In this document: in pieces, positions 9,254 to 20,572 of the stretch
How positions within the stretch are numbered: position 1 is the first letter of the stretch
Layout: each line of letters begins with the position of its first letter
NCBI GenBank assembly: GCA_030407085.1
Contig: CM059586.1
Span: 101,755,501-101,819,500, forward strand
Origin: Trichopria drosophilae
Lineage: Eukaryota; Arthropoda; Insecta; Hymenoptera; Diapriidae
DNA length: 64,000 nucleotides
Reading direction: 5' to 3'
The notes under the pieces: model-generated
What the model was told of the DNA's origin: nothing
Database searches by the model: none
Seen by the model: only the letters and a program-made list of their open reading frames with translations
Position numbers and translations under genes: made by a program

Positions 9254-10326
9254 CAGGGTGATCGGTCAACCATTACCCAGCTGCTAACTGTAGATTGTAC
9301 AGATAATTCTGAGCAACTTTTTCCTCTGAAAAAATTTCCGGGAAGGTAGAGTTTTTAAGTTATTCAACAGTAAAATTTAGGGGGAAAAATCACTTTTTTT
9401 TAATTATCTCGGCTCTGTATGAAGGTATCTTAACGAACTGAAGCTACTTTTAAAGATATTTTCAAGCTATACAAGTTGTATCTGTTGATTTTTGACCTAC
9501 AATGAATATTTCTCTTGTTATAGCCGTAAAAACAGGGGTAAATACCGATTTTTCAGGTTTTTCGCGTCTAACTCGTTTGGACACATAGCTATCGAAATAT
9601 CACACTGGAAAAAGTTGTAGGCCTTGAAAACACAAACATTTTTTGTCCTCTAATACGATGCGATTAAATTAAAACTGAACCCTATTTGTACTCGTTTTCA
9701 TAACATTTTGTTATTAATATCGATTTATTTGTCGAACTGTATTTTGTCAACTTTACGAGGCTCTTGTAGGGTTCAGTTTTAATTTAATCGCATCGTATTA
9801 GAGGACAAAAAATTTTTGTTTTTTCAAGGCCTACAATTTTTTTCTGTGTGATATTTCGGTAACTATGTGTCGAAACGAGTTAAACGCGAAAATCCTGAAA
9901 AATCGGCATTTATCCCGTTTTTATGGCTATAACAAGAGAGATATTCATTGTAGATCAAAAACCAATAGAGACAATTTATAGAGCTTTAAAATATCTTTAA
10001 AATGAGCTCCGGTTCGTTAAGGTACCTTCAAACCGAGGTCGAGATATTTCAACAAATGTGATTCTTTCACCTAAATTTTAGTGTTGAATAGCTTAAAAAC
10101 TCTACCCAGACAGCACAAAATGTTTTGTTACATACCAAATACGTTACTGATATATAACGGTTATGAAGTCGGACATTTTTACATTCCTGCAACATAACCG
10201 TTATATATTTGCAACATCTGTGCTGTATGGGTACCTTCCCGAAAATTTTTTTAGAGGAAAAAGTTGTTCAGAATTATCTGTAGAATCTAGAGTTAGCCGC
10301 TGGGTAATGGTTGGCCGATCACCCTG
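9254..10326. mobile_element. 1.07-kb foldback element
   Basis: The arm 9254-9684 pairs with 9767-10326 along its whole length. The left end CAGGGTGATCGGTCAACCAT is matched by the complement of the right end CAGGGTGATCGGCCAACCAT. The loop is about 80 bp. The right arm is longer because it carries a 126-bp insertion at 10106-10231. Flanks are TATG on the left and TATA on the right, so a TA duplication is possible but not proven. There is no coding frame. The transcript would form a hairpin of about 430 bp. Its left end starts only 4 bp from the TA of the neighbouring 842-bp element. Confidence 0.8.
10106..10231. mobile_element. 126-bp palindromic MITE nested in the foldback's right arm
   Basis: Comparison with the left arm shows this DNA is absent there, so it arrived after the foldback formed. 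Its ends are CCAGACAGCACA on the left and, in complement, CCCATACAGCACA on the right. An inner pair, ATATAACGGTTATG and CATAACCGTTATAT, makes a second hairpin. TAC occurs at both borders (10103-10105 and 10232-10234), giving a probable 3-bp target duplication. The superfamily is unclear. Confidence 0.75.
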
Positions 10327-10364
10327 TATATAAAACGGTCGAAAAATAATCTATTGATTTAAAA

Positions 10365-10535
10365 TGAACTACGAATTTCGCATTTTCAATTATTTATAAC
10401 AAAAAAACTGTCCATTTTTTTTACTTTTGGTATTAAGATTTTTTGTTCACAATCCTGTGAACTACAAAACTACAAAGTTTAGTAAAATTCTACCGTGAGC
10501 AATTTTTAATGTATTTGATGCGGGGTCCTTTAGTA
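10365..10535 (-). repeat. Dispersed repeat, copy 2 (inverted relative to 6473-6640)
   Basis: The reverse complement aligns with 6473-6640 through AATACATTAAAAATTGCTC, the AAAAATCTTA(A/G)TACCAAAAG block and GCGAAATTCGTAGTT. A GTTCACAATCCTGTGAAC mini-palindrome lies at 10445-10462. Together with copy 1 it flanks the 3.7-kb transposon cluster in inverted orientation, which may be chance. Confidence 0.7.
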
Positions 10536-10539
10536 AATA

Positions 10540-11239
10540 TAGTACCCAATTAAACATAATAATGCATACGTCAATGTTGCAAAAAACAAACTGAATCGTT
10601 GTCCACTAGATAATCCGAAATACCGCCAATTTTCTATATTTTGAAAAAAAAAGCAAGCGGTGGTGCCAAAACTGGAAAGCCGCGTCCGAAGTGATCAGCG
10701 ATGTCACAATATCAAAATTGCATTGGGCCGGTCGGTTGCGCTGATAACGGATACGGATAACGAAGAGCCAGAAGTTAGGGGAATTGGCGACTCTGGTCCG
10801 GTGGCTGCGTGCGTCCCGTCTCGTCGAATACGATCTGCGTATACGTATTGGTGCACGCGGGACGCACACACAGATTTGGTACGGCAGCGACCCCACTTCT
10901 CGCGGACGCCTATCACTCGCCACCCTCGCTCGCTCGTGTGAATTCCCGTTCGACGAGGCGAATAATTCGCACCGATATACATATCGGATGCTGCGATTCG
11001 GCCAGAAATCTCGCCTCCATTTAACGCCTGAAACTCGAACTGGATGCGTTATTTTTTTCCAATTTTATTCCATTCGTTATATCGATATGTATGTGCACCC
11101 ACGCGTCCTTCGATTTGCCGAACGTTTGTTCGGTAACGAACAACTCGCGGATGTCGAACCCCCTGTAAGCGGCTGCTGGTCCTTTTTTTTTTAACAACTT
11201 TCTTTTGGATTTTACTACAAAAACATATTGATTGCCGGT
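10540..11239. other. GC-richer island without a recognised gene
   Basis: From about 10640 to 11170 base composition rises sharply and CpG is frequent. Overlapping frames of 71 to 136 residues exist on both strands, as expected when stop codons are scarce, and none shows a motif I know. The palindromic words GCGAATAATTCGC and CCGATATACATATCGG lie at 10959-10987. It could be a regulatory island or an untranslated exon; the sequence does not say. Confidence 0.4.
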
Positions 11240-11243
11240 TTAA

Positions 11244-12365
11244 GGGGAGGATATACCCACAAAATCAGATCTATGAAATGCACCTTTAAAAAATTTAAAA
11301 ATATTAGTTTTTTAGGAATTTTTGACGTGAAATTCAGTGGTGCGAGATTAAAAATGTAACAAATTTTTGTTCGAAAAAATAGAATTCTTTAAAATCCATC
11401 TGTAGTTATTTAGAAAATGTTTTTTTATGTTCATCCTAATTTTTTAGAATTTTTAAATTTATTTATAAACAAGTAATAGCACTTTTTCGAAAAAACAAAT
11501 TTTTGTTCTTGTATAAATTTTATGGGTTAACAAAATGATTTTTCTACGAATTTTTTATGTAGAACTCGGTGGTGCTAGAATAAAAAATGTAAAAATTTTT
11601 TTTGACCTAGAAAAAAAATGTTTGACTCGCACATAAATTTTTATTTTTTTCGAAAAAAAAAGGAATTTTTTAAAATCCATCTATAGTTATTTAGAAAATA
11701 TGTTTTTATGTTCACCCTATTTTTTTTTTTTTTTTTCAATTAATCAATAAAAATGTAGTTGTTTTTCGGGCTAAAATTTAAGGGAACACAAATTTTTGTT
11801 CACCTTTTATTTTCGTATCACTGTATTCCTATATTACTATAAAAGTAATTTTTTCAAATTTTTTGAAGGTGTATTTCGTATACAACCCACAAAATCAGCT
11901 CTATGAAATACACCTTCAAAAATTTGAAAAAATTACTGCCGTAGTAATTTTTTATGAGGAATTCAGTGGTGCGAAAATAAAAGGTGAAAAAAATTAAACC
12001 TTAAATTTTAGCCCGAAAAACAATTACGTTTTTGAAAAAATGCTACTACATTTTTATAAATTAATTTAAAAAAAAAAAAAATTAGGGTGAAAATAAAAAC
12101 ATATTTTATAAATAATTGCGGATAGATTTTAAAAAATTCCATTTTTTTCGAAAAAAAAAATTTATGTTTGAGTGAAAACTGTTGTTTTCTAGGTCAAAAT
12201 AAATTTTTGCATTTTTTATTGCAGCACCACTGAGTTCGACATCAAAAAATAGTAGAGAAATAAGTTTATAAACCCAAAAAATTTAGCATGAACAGTTATT
12301 TGTTTTTTCGAAAAAGTAGCACTACTTTTTTCTAAATTAATTTAAAAATTCAAAATTCCCTCCTC
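11244..12365. mobile_element. 1.1-kb TTAA-flanked foldback transposon
   Basis: TTAA at 11240-11243 and 12366-12369 brackets the element. Its ends are GGGGAGG and, in complement, GAGGAGG. The two halves are reverse complements about a centre near 11882. For example GCCCGAAAAACAA at 12011 matches the complement at about 11763, and ATCCATCTATAG at 11676 matches CTA/ATAGATTTTAAA words at 12122. The phrase ACCCACAAAATCAG(A/C)TCTATGAAAT occurs at the left end and again at the centre, so the left arm is itself two diverged copies. Poly-T and poly-A runs are frequent. TTAA target duplications fit piggyBac or Kolobok; no transposase is encoded. Confidence 0.7.
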
Positions 12366-12369
12366 TTAA

Positions 12370-13496
12370 GAAAATTCTTTCCTCCGTAATGAGGATTTTA
12401 TCAGTTGGATATCAAATGGTCATATTTAAATCGGTTTTGAAACTTATTTAATGGTGGTTACATGAAAATGATTCGGAAATCAACGAGATATTTTTGAATT
12501 TTGTGGTATTTTTTAGGTATTTTTCTGTTAATTTATAAGAGCGATTTGTCACGTAACGCATTTTAATGACATTTTTATCAAATGGATTTGGTTCTATGCT
12601 TGCGAGTTCGAATGAATACACAATAGAACTGTAATTGGCTATTTTTAATTGGCACACTTTCCTGTGTCAAACAAGTATTTTTATGTACAGCGAGTGATTG
12701 CACATCTATCCAACTATATATATACTAAAACATTTCTACTCATTTTATTACGCAGAATTGTGAAAAACAATCCGTAGGGCGAAAAGATGTCTAAAACAAC
12801 TTTAATTATTTGTCTGTGCTATTTTTTATGTGCCTCTTTGCATTATTAGTTATCTTTAAAAATGCAGCTAAAGTTACTGTGAATTCTGAATAATAAATAA
12901 AAATTATCCACCAACCTATTATTTAATTCTTTGCACCAAAATTGTTTTATTTTATTGTTGTTTACAATAACTCTATTCTCGAGTCGTCAGAGGCTCATTT
13001 AGACTCGCAATATGTTTTGACAGAAGTAAGATTTGATGTAATGGTAATTGCTTGAAATGCTTAATATCAGCGTCAACACTCGATAACGAGTTAGGTAAAC
13101 GGTAAAGTTCGCGGAGCGAAGTTAAGATCAAAATCTTCAAGTAAAATCTCATATTTTATTATCATTCCGTAATTAGGCAGTAATGTTTCATAAGACAGTG
13201 AGAAGTACCACTCGGTATTCGTAATTGGCAATTAACCAACCCTCGGGGCTTCATCTTGAAGCTGAAGTATAATCATGATTACCCATTTCTTTCGCCGATC
13301 CGTTTTCACCCTCCGTTCATTGAAGTTTTTGAAGATATGATTATGAATAGCAAAATCATTTTACTCTATGCTTTTTTATTTAAAATCTCACTTTCGGTAA
13401 ACAAGTTCTTTTTGAAATCGCAGAATCATTTTTTAAAGCTCTCGCGGTGAAATGTAACATACTTAATTCAAGAAAATATAATTTTAATGAAATGTC
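12370..13496. other. AT-rich DNA, no gene seen
   Basis: No coding signal or repeat that I can support. Confidence 0.5.
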
Positions 13497-14560
13497 TTAA
13501 CCCATTAAGGCCTAAACGGACACATTTTTAGCAGCAGTTTAAACGTCGATAATTTGCATATAAAAGCATTTGGAAATTTTTTAATCCCACTATTTCTGAC
13601 GTAAAATTGTATGCTCTTTCAGAATCTTTCAATAAAATTTCGATAAAATAATTAGCAAAAAAGTTATACACGTTTTTTTTACAAAAATTTGATGGTTTTT
13701 AAAAATTTATTTTTCATTCTAACGTCACTTTCACCTCGAAATTGCATTGGGAAACATGTCTAAGATGAAAATATCGCGTCCATAGATCTTTAGGATTAAA
13801 ACGTACCGTGTTCTAATTTGAATTTCAAGATGGAGACTTCTAAAATGGCGCCTGGATGCTCAAAAATCTTTTTACAACTTAAAAAATGTCTTAGAATTGG
13901 TTAAAGAACCTTCTCAAATTTTATCACAATGTATTGATACACTTTTTGGTTTTTTGAAAATTCAAAAAATAGAAATTTTTAAAAAAGTTACTAAAAAAAT
14001 CTGAAAAAATTTGAGAAGGTTCTTTAACTAATTATAAGACATTTTTATTCTTAGCAGATTTTCTCTAAAGTCTATATTTTTCAAGGAAATAAATTATTAA
14101 ACTTTTCTAGATTTTAAGACTAATATGTTTATTTCCTTAAGAAATTTAAAAAATTTCCAAAAAGTCAGAGTAATTTGACTAATTCTCAGATATTTTTGTT
14201 CTAGGGAGATTTTCTCTAAAGTTTATAGTTTTTGAGAAACAAAATTATTAATTTTTTCTAGATATCAAGAATAATAATTTATTTTGTCGAAAACTATAGA
14301 ATATCGAAAAAATTTCCTTAGAACAAAAATATCTTAGATTTTGTCAAACAAATTTGTCAGTTTTTTTAGTAATTTGGTTTTTTTTGAAGATTTAAAAAAT
14401 AAAAAATGATGTCAATATATTCTCAAAAAATTTGGGTATACTTTTTGATACATTCTAACGCATTTTTATTCTTAGAACATTTTTTCTAAAATGTATAGTT
14501 TTCATGAAAAAAATTTGTTAACTTTTAAAAATAAAAATTACTCAGTGCCGTCACCATTTT
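13497..14560. mobile_element. Probable TTAACCC-type element with internal inverted repeats
   Basis: It starts TTAACCCATTAAGGCC at 13497, the terminus style of several other repeats here. Inside, the segment around 13885-13935 (ATGTCTTAGAATTGGTTAAAG, then CCTTCTCAAATTTT) pairs with 14008-14048 (AAAATTTGAGAAGG, then TTAACTAATTATAAGACAT). Further GATTTTCTCTAAAGT(C/T)TATA blocks repeat at about 14059 and 14209. The right terminus is not clear, so the extent is a guess. Confidence 0.45.
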
Positions 14561-15820
14561 GTGATCACGATGTTATTTTGTTAATGTTTTAAAAATATAT
14601 CTTAATACTACAACTATTTTCTTCATTTAATGAAGAAATTTTTTGCTCGAAAATACTCTTTCGATGAGAAAAATGTTTTATTAAAAAATATAACCGATTT
14701 TTCCCTTTTTTTTACATTTAAATTCCTACATTTAATTTTCTAATTATGATAGCTCAATTTTGATAACGCAATTGAAAAGAGCAACCTTGAAAACATTGCG
14801 GTACATACTTTTTGTTGATGTTCGATTTTCATACGAAATACTTAATTGAAATTAAAGTGCAAAAAGTTCCTTCTCGGACACTTTTTACTAACAACTAATT
14901 ATTTTTCCTTTTCTACATTTCTCAAACTTTTCAAGAACATATGACAGTAATCATTTTTCATTAAAATTGAAATAGATGCCCAGTTTGCAAAAGCTACATC
15001 AAAGAAAAAAAGAATAATTCAGTCGTATTATTTCAATATGGATAAAATACATTGATATAAAAAATGCTTTCTTTTGTCAATATTACTGTCACGCTCTACA
15101 TTTTATTTGTTACCGAGTCGTGAATATAGGAAAGTGTTGAGCCGTGGCAACGCATTGGCAATAAGACATTTCATATAAAACAGATTTTACGATTCGAAAA
15201 CTCAATATCAACAAACTGCTGCCGGCTATTTTATCGCCGTTGATGCAGAGATACCACCATTCACACTTTGCGGAGAAAGGAAGCGTTCACGCTATAAAAG
15301 TGAAAGAAAAGTACCATTTTTTGCAAGAAAATTTGTGATTATTGTTGAAATTACATTTTCCCCAAAAAATGTTTAATTGTTTTAAGAGTTGGGTTGCTGG
15401 TTTCATTTCTACCGGATCTCAATTAAATTGGTGTAGTAACCAAACAAGTTTGGTTTAAAAGGTCATTGCAACCGAATAGGTTCGGTTTTCGAAATACACG
15501 AGGTCAAAATCACAAATTCTTGATGGTTGTGAGCAAATATCTTACTTTACCATAACTAGAACCACAGTGATTACGATATTTATATGGCATCATGGATTTC
15601 AATGTAGTAGAAATGGTATTTGTGGATCGATTACCAAAAAAATGTACGAAAAACAGGGAATTTATACCGAACGGTACTGTATTAACGATAAATAGCGTAA
15701 TTGATTTGCTCATTGTACAATGACCAATCCGACCTCTTTGGTTATCTCAACTTAACCATTTGATTCTGATAACTAAATGAGTTTGCTGGACACTACTGAA
15801 CAGATTCAGTTTTACATAAC
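14561..15820. other. AT-rich DNA, no gene seen
   Basis: A modestly GC-richer stretch at 15110-15300 contains TATAAAAG at 15293, which could be a TATA box, but no transcript start or open frame follows. Short palindromes ACCAAACAAGTTTGGT (15438) and AACCGAATAGGTTCGGTT (15470) lie nearby. Confidence 0.4.
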
Positions 15821-17141
15821 ACAGCCCAATAAAAATTTAAGAATTTCATGTTGGCCTATAAGTATGGGTCGATTCTGATAGGCTTTTTCCTCCAGAATTG
15901 AAATATGACCGGCAGATTATCGAATTGGCTCTTGTTTTTAAGATATTAAAGGTTAAAGGGGTCAAAAATTCGTTTCTATGCATTTTTGGGCATCTATTCA
16001 CAGCCTAAAGAAATGATGTTGTCCCACCAGTTAGAGTTAATTCTGATAGTATTTTTCCAGCAGATTCCAAATATGTACATCAAAATAATCAATTAAACCC
16101 ATTTTTTGATAACATTAAATGTCAAATGAGTAAAATATCAGATTTCCGGCAATTTCAGCTACTCACAGCCCAAAGAAATGATGTCCGACCAGTTAAAAGT
16201 CAATTCTGATAGGATTTTCTCGCAGAATCTAAATATGTACGATAAATATCGATGTGGACCTAGTTTTTTACCAATTTGAAGGTCACACGGGTCAAAAACC
16301 AAGTTTTTGGACATATTTCTCATCTCTACTCAAGGATGACTAAAAAAATTAAGAAATACAAAATAGCATAACCAATGTACCCAATGAACTTTTTGAAATT
16401 CGAATGACTTCAAACTCATTATCGTTCTTAACTATTTTTCGGGAAAACCGGGAAAAAGCCCTAAAACACGATTTCTTACCTATTTGACCTTCAATTTGGG
16501 CAAAAATTAGGTCCAATTCAATATTTTGGCGTACACATTTGGATGCTGCTGGAAAAATCCTGTCAGAATTGGCTCTCAATGTCGGAATAACAGAGTTTTA
16601 TTGTGCTGTGAATAGATGCTCAAAAATGCTTAGAATGGAATTTTTTACCTCTTTGACCTTGAATATCTCAAAAACTGGAATCCAATTTTTTACTCCTTTG
16701 GCCGTCAATATCTCAAAAACTAGAACCAATTGGCTATTTTGGCCGTCATATTTGGATTCTGGAACATATATATCGTATCAGAATTGACTCTTACAGGTAG
16801 AACAGCATTTTTTAGATTGAATAGATGCACAAAAATTCCTGGAATCCAATTTTTTACTCCTTTGGCCGTCATTATCCCAAAAACTAGAACCAATTGGCTA
16901 TTTTGGCCGTCATATTTGGATTCTGGAACATATATATCGTATCAGAATTGACTCTTAAAGGTAGAACAGCATTTTTTAGATTGAATAGATGCACAAAAAT
17001 TCCTGGAATCCAATTTTTTACTCCTTTAGCCGTCAATATCTCAAAAACCAGAACCACTTGGCTATTTTGGCCGTCCTATTTGGATTCTGGAACATATATC
17101 AGAACGTGTAAGTAAATACTTACAAAATTTTGTTGGGCTGT
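15821..17141. mobile_element. 1.3-kb element with ACAGCCCAA termini
   Basis: The left end ACAGCCCAATAAAAATTT (15821) matches the complement of the right end, ACAGCCCAACAAAATTTT (17141 backwards). Left-hand segments containing TCTGATAG.(A/T)TTTT(C)C.GCAGA..C.AAATATG (16030-16250) recur in complement on the right, for example GCTGGAAAAATCCTGTCAGAATTGG near 16546, so the element folds back on itself. The right half also carries a 164-bp tandem expansion. Target duplication is unclear. No enzyme is encoded; the frames within it come from the tandem repeats. Confidence 0.65.
16677..17100. repeat. Tandem repeat, period about 164 bp, 2.6 copies
   Basis: GAATCCAATTTTTTACTCC recurs at 16677, 16841 and 17006. 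Copies 1 and 2 are nearly identical, so amplification is recent compared with the diverged element around it. Because 164-165 is not a multiple of 3, the overlapping 73- to 82-residue frames that share LTLTGRTAFFRLNRCTKIP are repeat artefacts, although identical peptides do appear in successive frames. Confidence 0.9.
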
Positions 17142-17154
17142 AAACAGTCGTTTA

Positions 17155-17572
17155 GTTGTACAACACGAAAAAAAGTCTTAAAATCGTTACATCTCAAATT
17201 AAGCACTGTAAAAGGCTTAATTTCAGTCTAACATTGAGCAAATTTTCTTAAATTAAGTCAATATTTACGCTTAAAGTCTTTCTTTCAGACAGTTTAATTT
17301 TAGTTAGACAGGTCAAGTTTAATTTTAGTTAGACAGGTTAAGTTTAATTTTAGTCGAGATTTTTGCTTAAAGAAAAATTTTTCAAGCTTCTCACACCTAA
17401 GTTAGATAATTCTTATTTCAAACTTGAATATGGACTAAAAGTAAGTTTCCAAACTAAAAACAAGGTTTTGTGCGCAAATATTGACTTAATTTAAGAAAAT
17501 TAGTACAATTTTAGGCTGAAACTAAGCCTTTTACGGTGCTGAATTGAATGTGTGACTTTTTTACTGTGAAAC
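17155..17572. mobile_element. Palindromic MITE, copy 1 (family of 41805-42181)
   Basis: The left part (GTTACATCTCAAATTAAGCA, AAAAGGCTTAATTTCAGTCT, TTTCTTAAATTAAGTCAATA) returns in complement on the right (TATTGACTTAATTTAAGAAA, AGGCTGAAACTAAGCCTTTT). The same sequence in the same arrangement is found at 41805-42181. This copy has a local triplication of TTTAATTTTAGTTAGACAGG near 17290-17345. Its outer ends, ACACGAAAAAA and TTTTTTACTGTG, are degraded relative to CACAGAAAAA of the other copy. Confidence 0.75.
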
Positions 17573-17575
17573 TAA

Positions 17576-17660
17576 ACTGAACCAAACCAAACCAAACCAA
17601 ACCAAACCAAACCAAACCAAATCGAATCAAACGAAACCAAACCGAACCAAACCAAACTGA
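17576..17660. repeat. (ACCAA)n pentanucleotide microsatellite
   Basis: About 17 pentamers in register: seven or more pure ACCAA units, then variants ATCGA, ATCAA, ACGAA and ACCGA. It directly follows the MITE, which may have carried it in or landed beside it. It is not the insect telomere repeat TTAGG. Confidence 0.95.
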
Positions 17661-18962
17661 TTTATGGGAAATTGGAATTTTTGTCAGCGTACGATGCAGA
17701 TATGACTGGATGCAATAATTTCGTAACCGCAGGAAATATGTTTACTGATCCTTAACAAGGGTGATTAACTTCCGATTTTGCGGGAAGAAAACAAGCCGGC
17801 GCGAGGCAGGACTGCTCCGTTGTCGCCTTGAGAAGTTAAAGAGATAATCTAGGCACGAGAGCGATTTCTCGCCAGAGCCAAGTTTTCGATTGCGGCACGA
17901 AGTATGAAATATGCAAGAGTCGATGGGGCAGATACGTACTGGAGTGGACTTCTTTGCTGAAAACTCGACGGGAGATTCCGGGTTAGGGGCAAAGGGACCG
18001 GGGTTAAGGAACGGGAAACGGTAGGACAGGAGCGAATTATAAGTTTTAATTACTCCGAGATGAGCAGATGAATTACTTCGCGCCTGCTTTTTCTCGACCT
18101 GAGTTTTAACAAGTTGCGCACGCCATCCGGTACGCGCGATGATTACGTTACGCTGGAGGCGCGATTATGCAATGTTTATTCAATTTCGGTCGGGGAGGCG
18201 ATAAAACCTTTCCGCAAGCGGCGACGATATTGGGGCTATTAATTTGACGGTTTTTAAAAATCTCCAATTCCCGTCGTATTATCGAGATTAGGTACAAAGT
18301 TGCCGATAACACCTTTACAATCACCTTTTCTATTAATATCGTTATTTGAGAATTTTCGGGAGACACGTGTCCCTGGAAGAAAAGGCGAGGCAGAGTGCTC
18401 GTATCCAACTAAAACTTTGAGGAAATTCATATATAGCAATAGATACTTATAAATTGTATCTAATATACCTGTGTCTTCTTAGTGGATGTTCAAAAAAATG
18501 CTACAAATTATGGCTGAATTTAAGTCTCTCTGTACAAGAATTACTCGCCAGTGTAATTTTGAAGAAAAATCTCCATACGGTCCATAGCCAGGGGCTGACA
18601 CTGACCAAGTTTCTGTGTCCTCTTTCATGAGGCCGAAAAACTAAACCGCATAAAAATGGGCCAAGAGCCTTGAGTCTCCAACAAAAGTGTCGATCCTAAC
18701 GCGATCCCTTCGATGCTCTTTTCCTCCATAATATGATATTTTTTGGTAGGAGAAATGGCAAATACAGGGTAATTACCCTCTAATAATAATCACCAGGTAA
18801 CGATGTTATGCAAAGTGCTTACAAAATCTTTAATAAGGGTTTATTAAGAAATTATTTTATTAAGTTTTTGTATACTTTTTATATTCGGGTATACAAATTT
18901 GTTTAATGTACTAAATAAATTATAGCCAATTTTTAATGTACTCCGTCGCTCATAACAAGCAG
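17661..18962. other. GC-richer island then AT-rich DNA, no gene seen
   Basis: From 17760 to about 18180 the DNA is GC-richer and CpG-containing, without a convincing frame. From 18180 to 18960 it becomes AT-rich. Two antisense frames of 86 and 61 residues near 18148-18439 have no known motif. Confidence 0.4.
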
Positions 18963-18966
18963 TTAA

Positions 18967-19600
18967 GGTAGTTAAACCCCAGAATATCATAAGTTGACGA
19001 CAAATATTTAATATCGTTTCGAAGAATTTAATTTTCATTATTGATGACATTGTTGAAAAGTGAAAGCATTATCCTTCTTGAAATAAAAATTGAAATGTGC
19101 AAAAATAATTTGTTAAGCCACTTTTGTTATTTTTTCAAATTTTTTCTTCTCCGCTGTTAAGAATTTTTTAAAAATGAACGGTTTTTAACGAATAACGACT
19201 TATTTTTTCGATAAAAAGATTCTCTATAACTATACCGTAGGTATTTTGAAATTTTCGACGCCAACGATAAATTATCTCTATTTATTTTAAAAAAAGAACT
19301 GCTACTTTTAACGAATTTTGAGTAATTTTCGTGACCAGACAAAGAATCTTAAAAAAATTATACGGTAAATTTCATTCGTTAAAATCCGTTCATTTTTACA
19401 AAATTCTTAACAGCGGAGAAGAACAAATTTGAATCAATAACAAAAGTGGCTTAACAAATTATTTTTGCACAATTAAATTTTTTGTTCAAGAAGAATAATG
19501 CTTTCACTTTTCAACAATGTAATTAATAATGAAAATTAAATTCTTGGAAACATTATTAAATATTTTTCCCCAACATATGATATTCTGAGGTCTAACCACC
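18967..19600. mobile_element. 634-bp TTAA-flanked foldback, copy 1 of the GGTRGTTA family
   Basis: TTAA at 18963-18966 and 19601-19604 flanks the ends GGTAGTTAAACCCCAGAATA and, in complement, GGTGGTTAGACCTCAGAATA. Arms remain complementary for over 200 bp, including TGTTGAAAAGTGAAAGCATT, CTTCTCCGCTGTTAAGAATT and their complements. A second copy lies at 41617 onward. TTAA duplication suggests piggyBac-like or Kolobok-like mobilisation. There is no coding capacity; the 61-residue antisense frame inside is incidental. Confidence 0.75.
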
Positions 19601-19604
19601 TTAA

Positions 19605-20572
19605 TGCAACACAAAATAAAACAATTTGATTAAATTATGATAGTAAAAGTATTTTAAAATTTTTTATTTTTGTGTTAACATTTGTTTAGAGTTGGCAAAT
19701 GGAAAACATGCACTTTTTAGCATATAAAATATTTTGATTTCGATTCTGTAGAAAGTTGTGCAGCTAGTTGTAAAAGTGAGATTGTATGTTTTCATTTTAA
19801 TTTAAACGCAAAATTATCAATATAAAAATGTAGAATAAAATTTTCATAGTTTTTGCAGTGAAATATCCTGTAAAAATATTTATTCTAACGCATCGTATAA
19901 AAGTCCACTATCTTTACATTTTTCAAAAGAAGAACCATTTTTTAATTCTCAAAATATTTAGAAAATGATTCTATATTTTGCCTTTATGTCAGAATAGTTC
20001 AAATTCTAGTTATAGATCGATTTATAATTAAAAAATCCATTTGAAATAATGTAAATAAAATGAAGTCCATGAAATTGCACGTAAACTCCATGATACTGTG
20101 GCCTTATTTTTTACAATTCAACTAATTTTTTTCCGTTTTGAAGATAATTTGATAAGTTTTGATACTGTGCATTATTTTTTGTGATCCCTTAAAAGTTAGG
20201 TTAGGTCAGTCATAGTATGCCATAATATCATATCGAATCTTAAAATTCAATCAGTTCAATTTCAACTGCATACAATAATCAAATATAGCACAGAATATTT
20301 TTAGTACATTTTATTGAAAACTTCAGTACAATTTACTAGAATCTTCAATAGGTATTATTGTCATTAGAATTTACTTAATTTTCTTAATCGACATTCGCAT
20401 CCAAATACAACTTTTAGACAAAAATTATATATTCAAATTTTCTCATTCAATTCTCTGTCATATTTTTACAAAACATGCTTTATAAAATAGCATGACCATG
20501 CTAAATATCGTTTTGAATTCTGACATATAATTACAGGATTTAAGGGATGAACGAGTGACCATTGCGGTTCCT
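19605..20572. other. AT-rich DNA, no gene seen
   Basis: No coding signal or repeat that I can support. Confidence 0.5.

Noticed and set aside
10606..11194. Several overlapping frames of up to 136 residues on both strands
   Set aside because: Explained by scarce stops in a GC-rich island; no family resemblance in any frame.
15293..15300. TATAAAAG as a promoter
   Set aside because: No downstream initiator, frame or exon to support a transcription start; such words are frequent in AT-rich DNA.
16539..17115. Three overlapping frames sharing repeated peptides such as GRTAFFRLNRCTKIP
   Set aside because: They arise from the 164-bp tandem repeat inside a non-coding foldback element. There is no splice or start context and no known domain.
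17576..17660. Pentanucleotide array considered as telomeric repeat
   Set aside because: The unit is ACCAA, not the insect TTAGG, and it sits beside a MITE in internal DNA.
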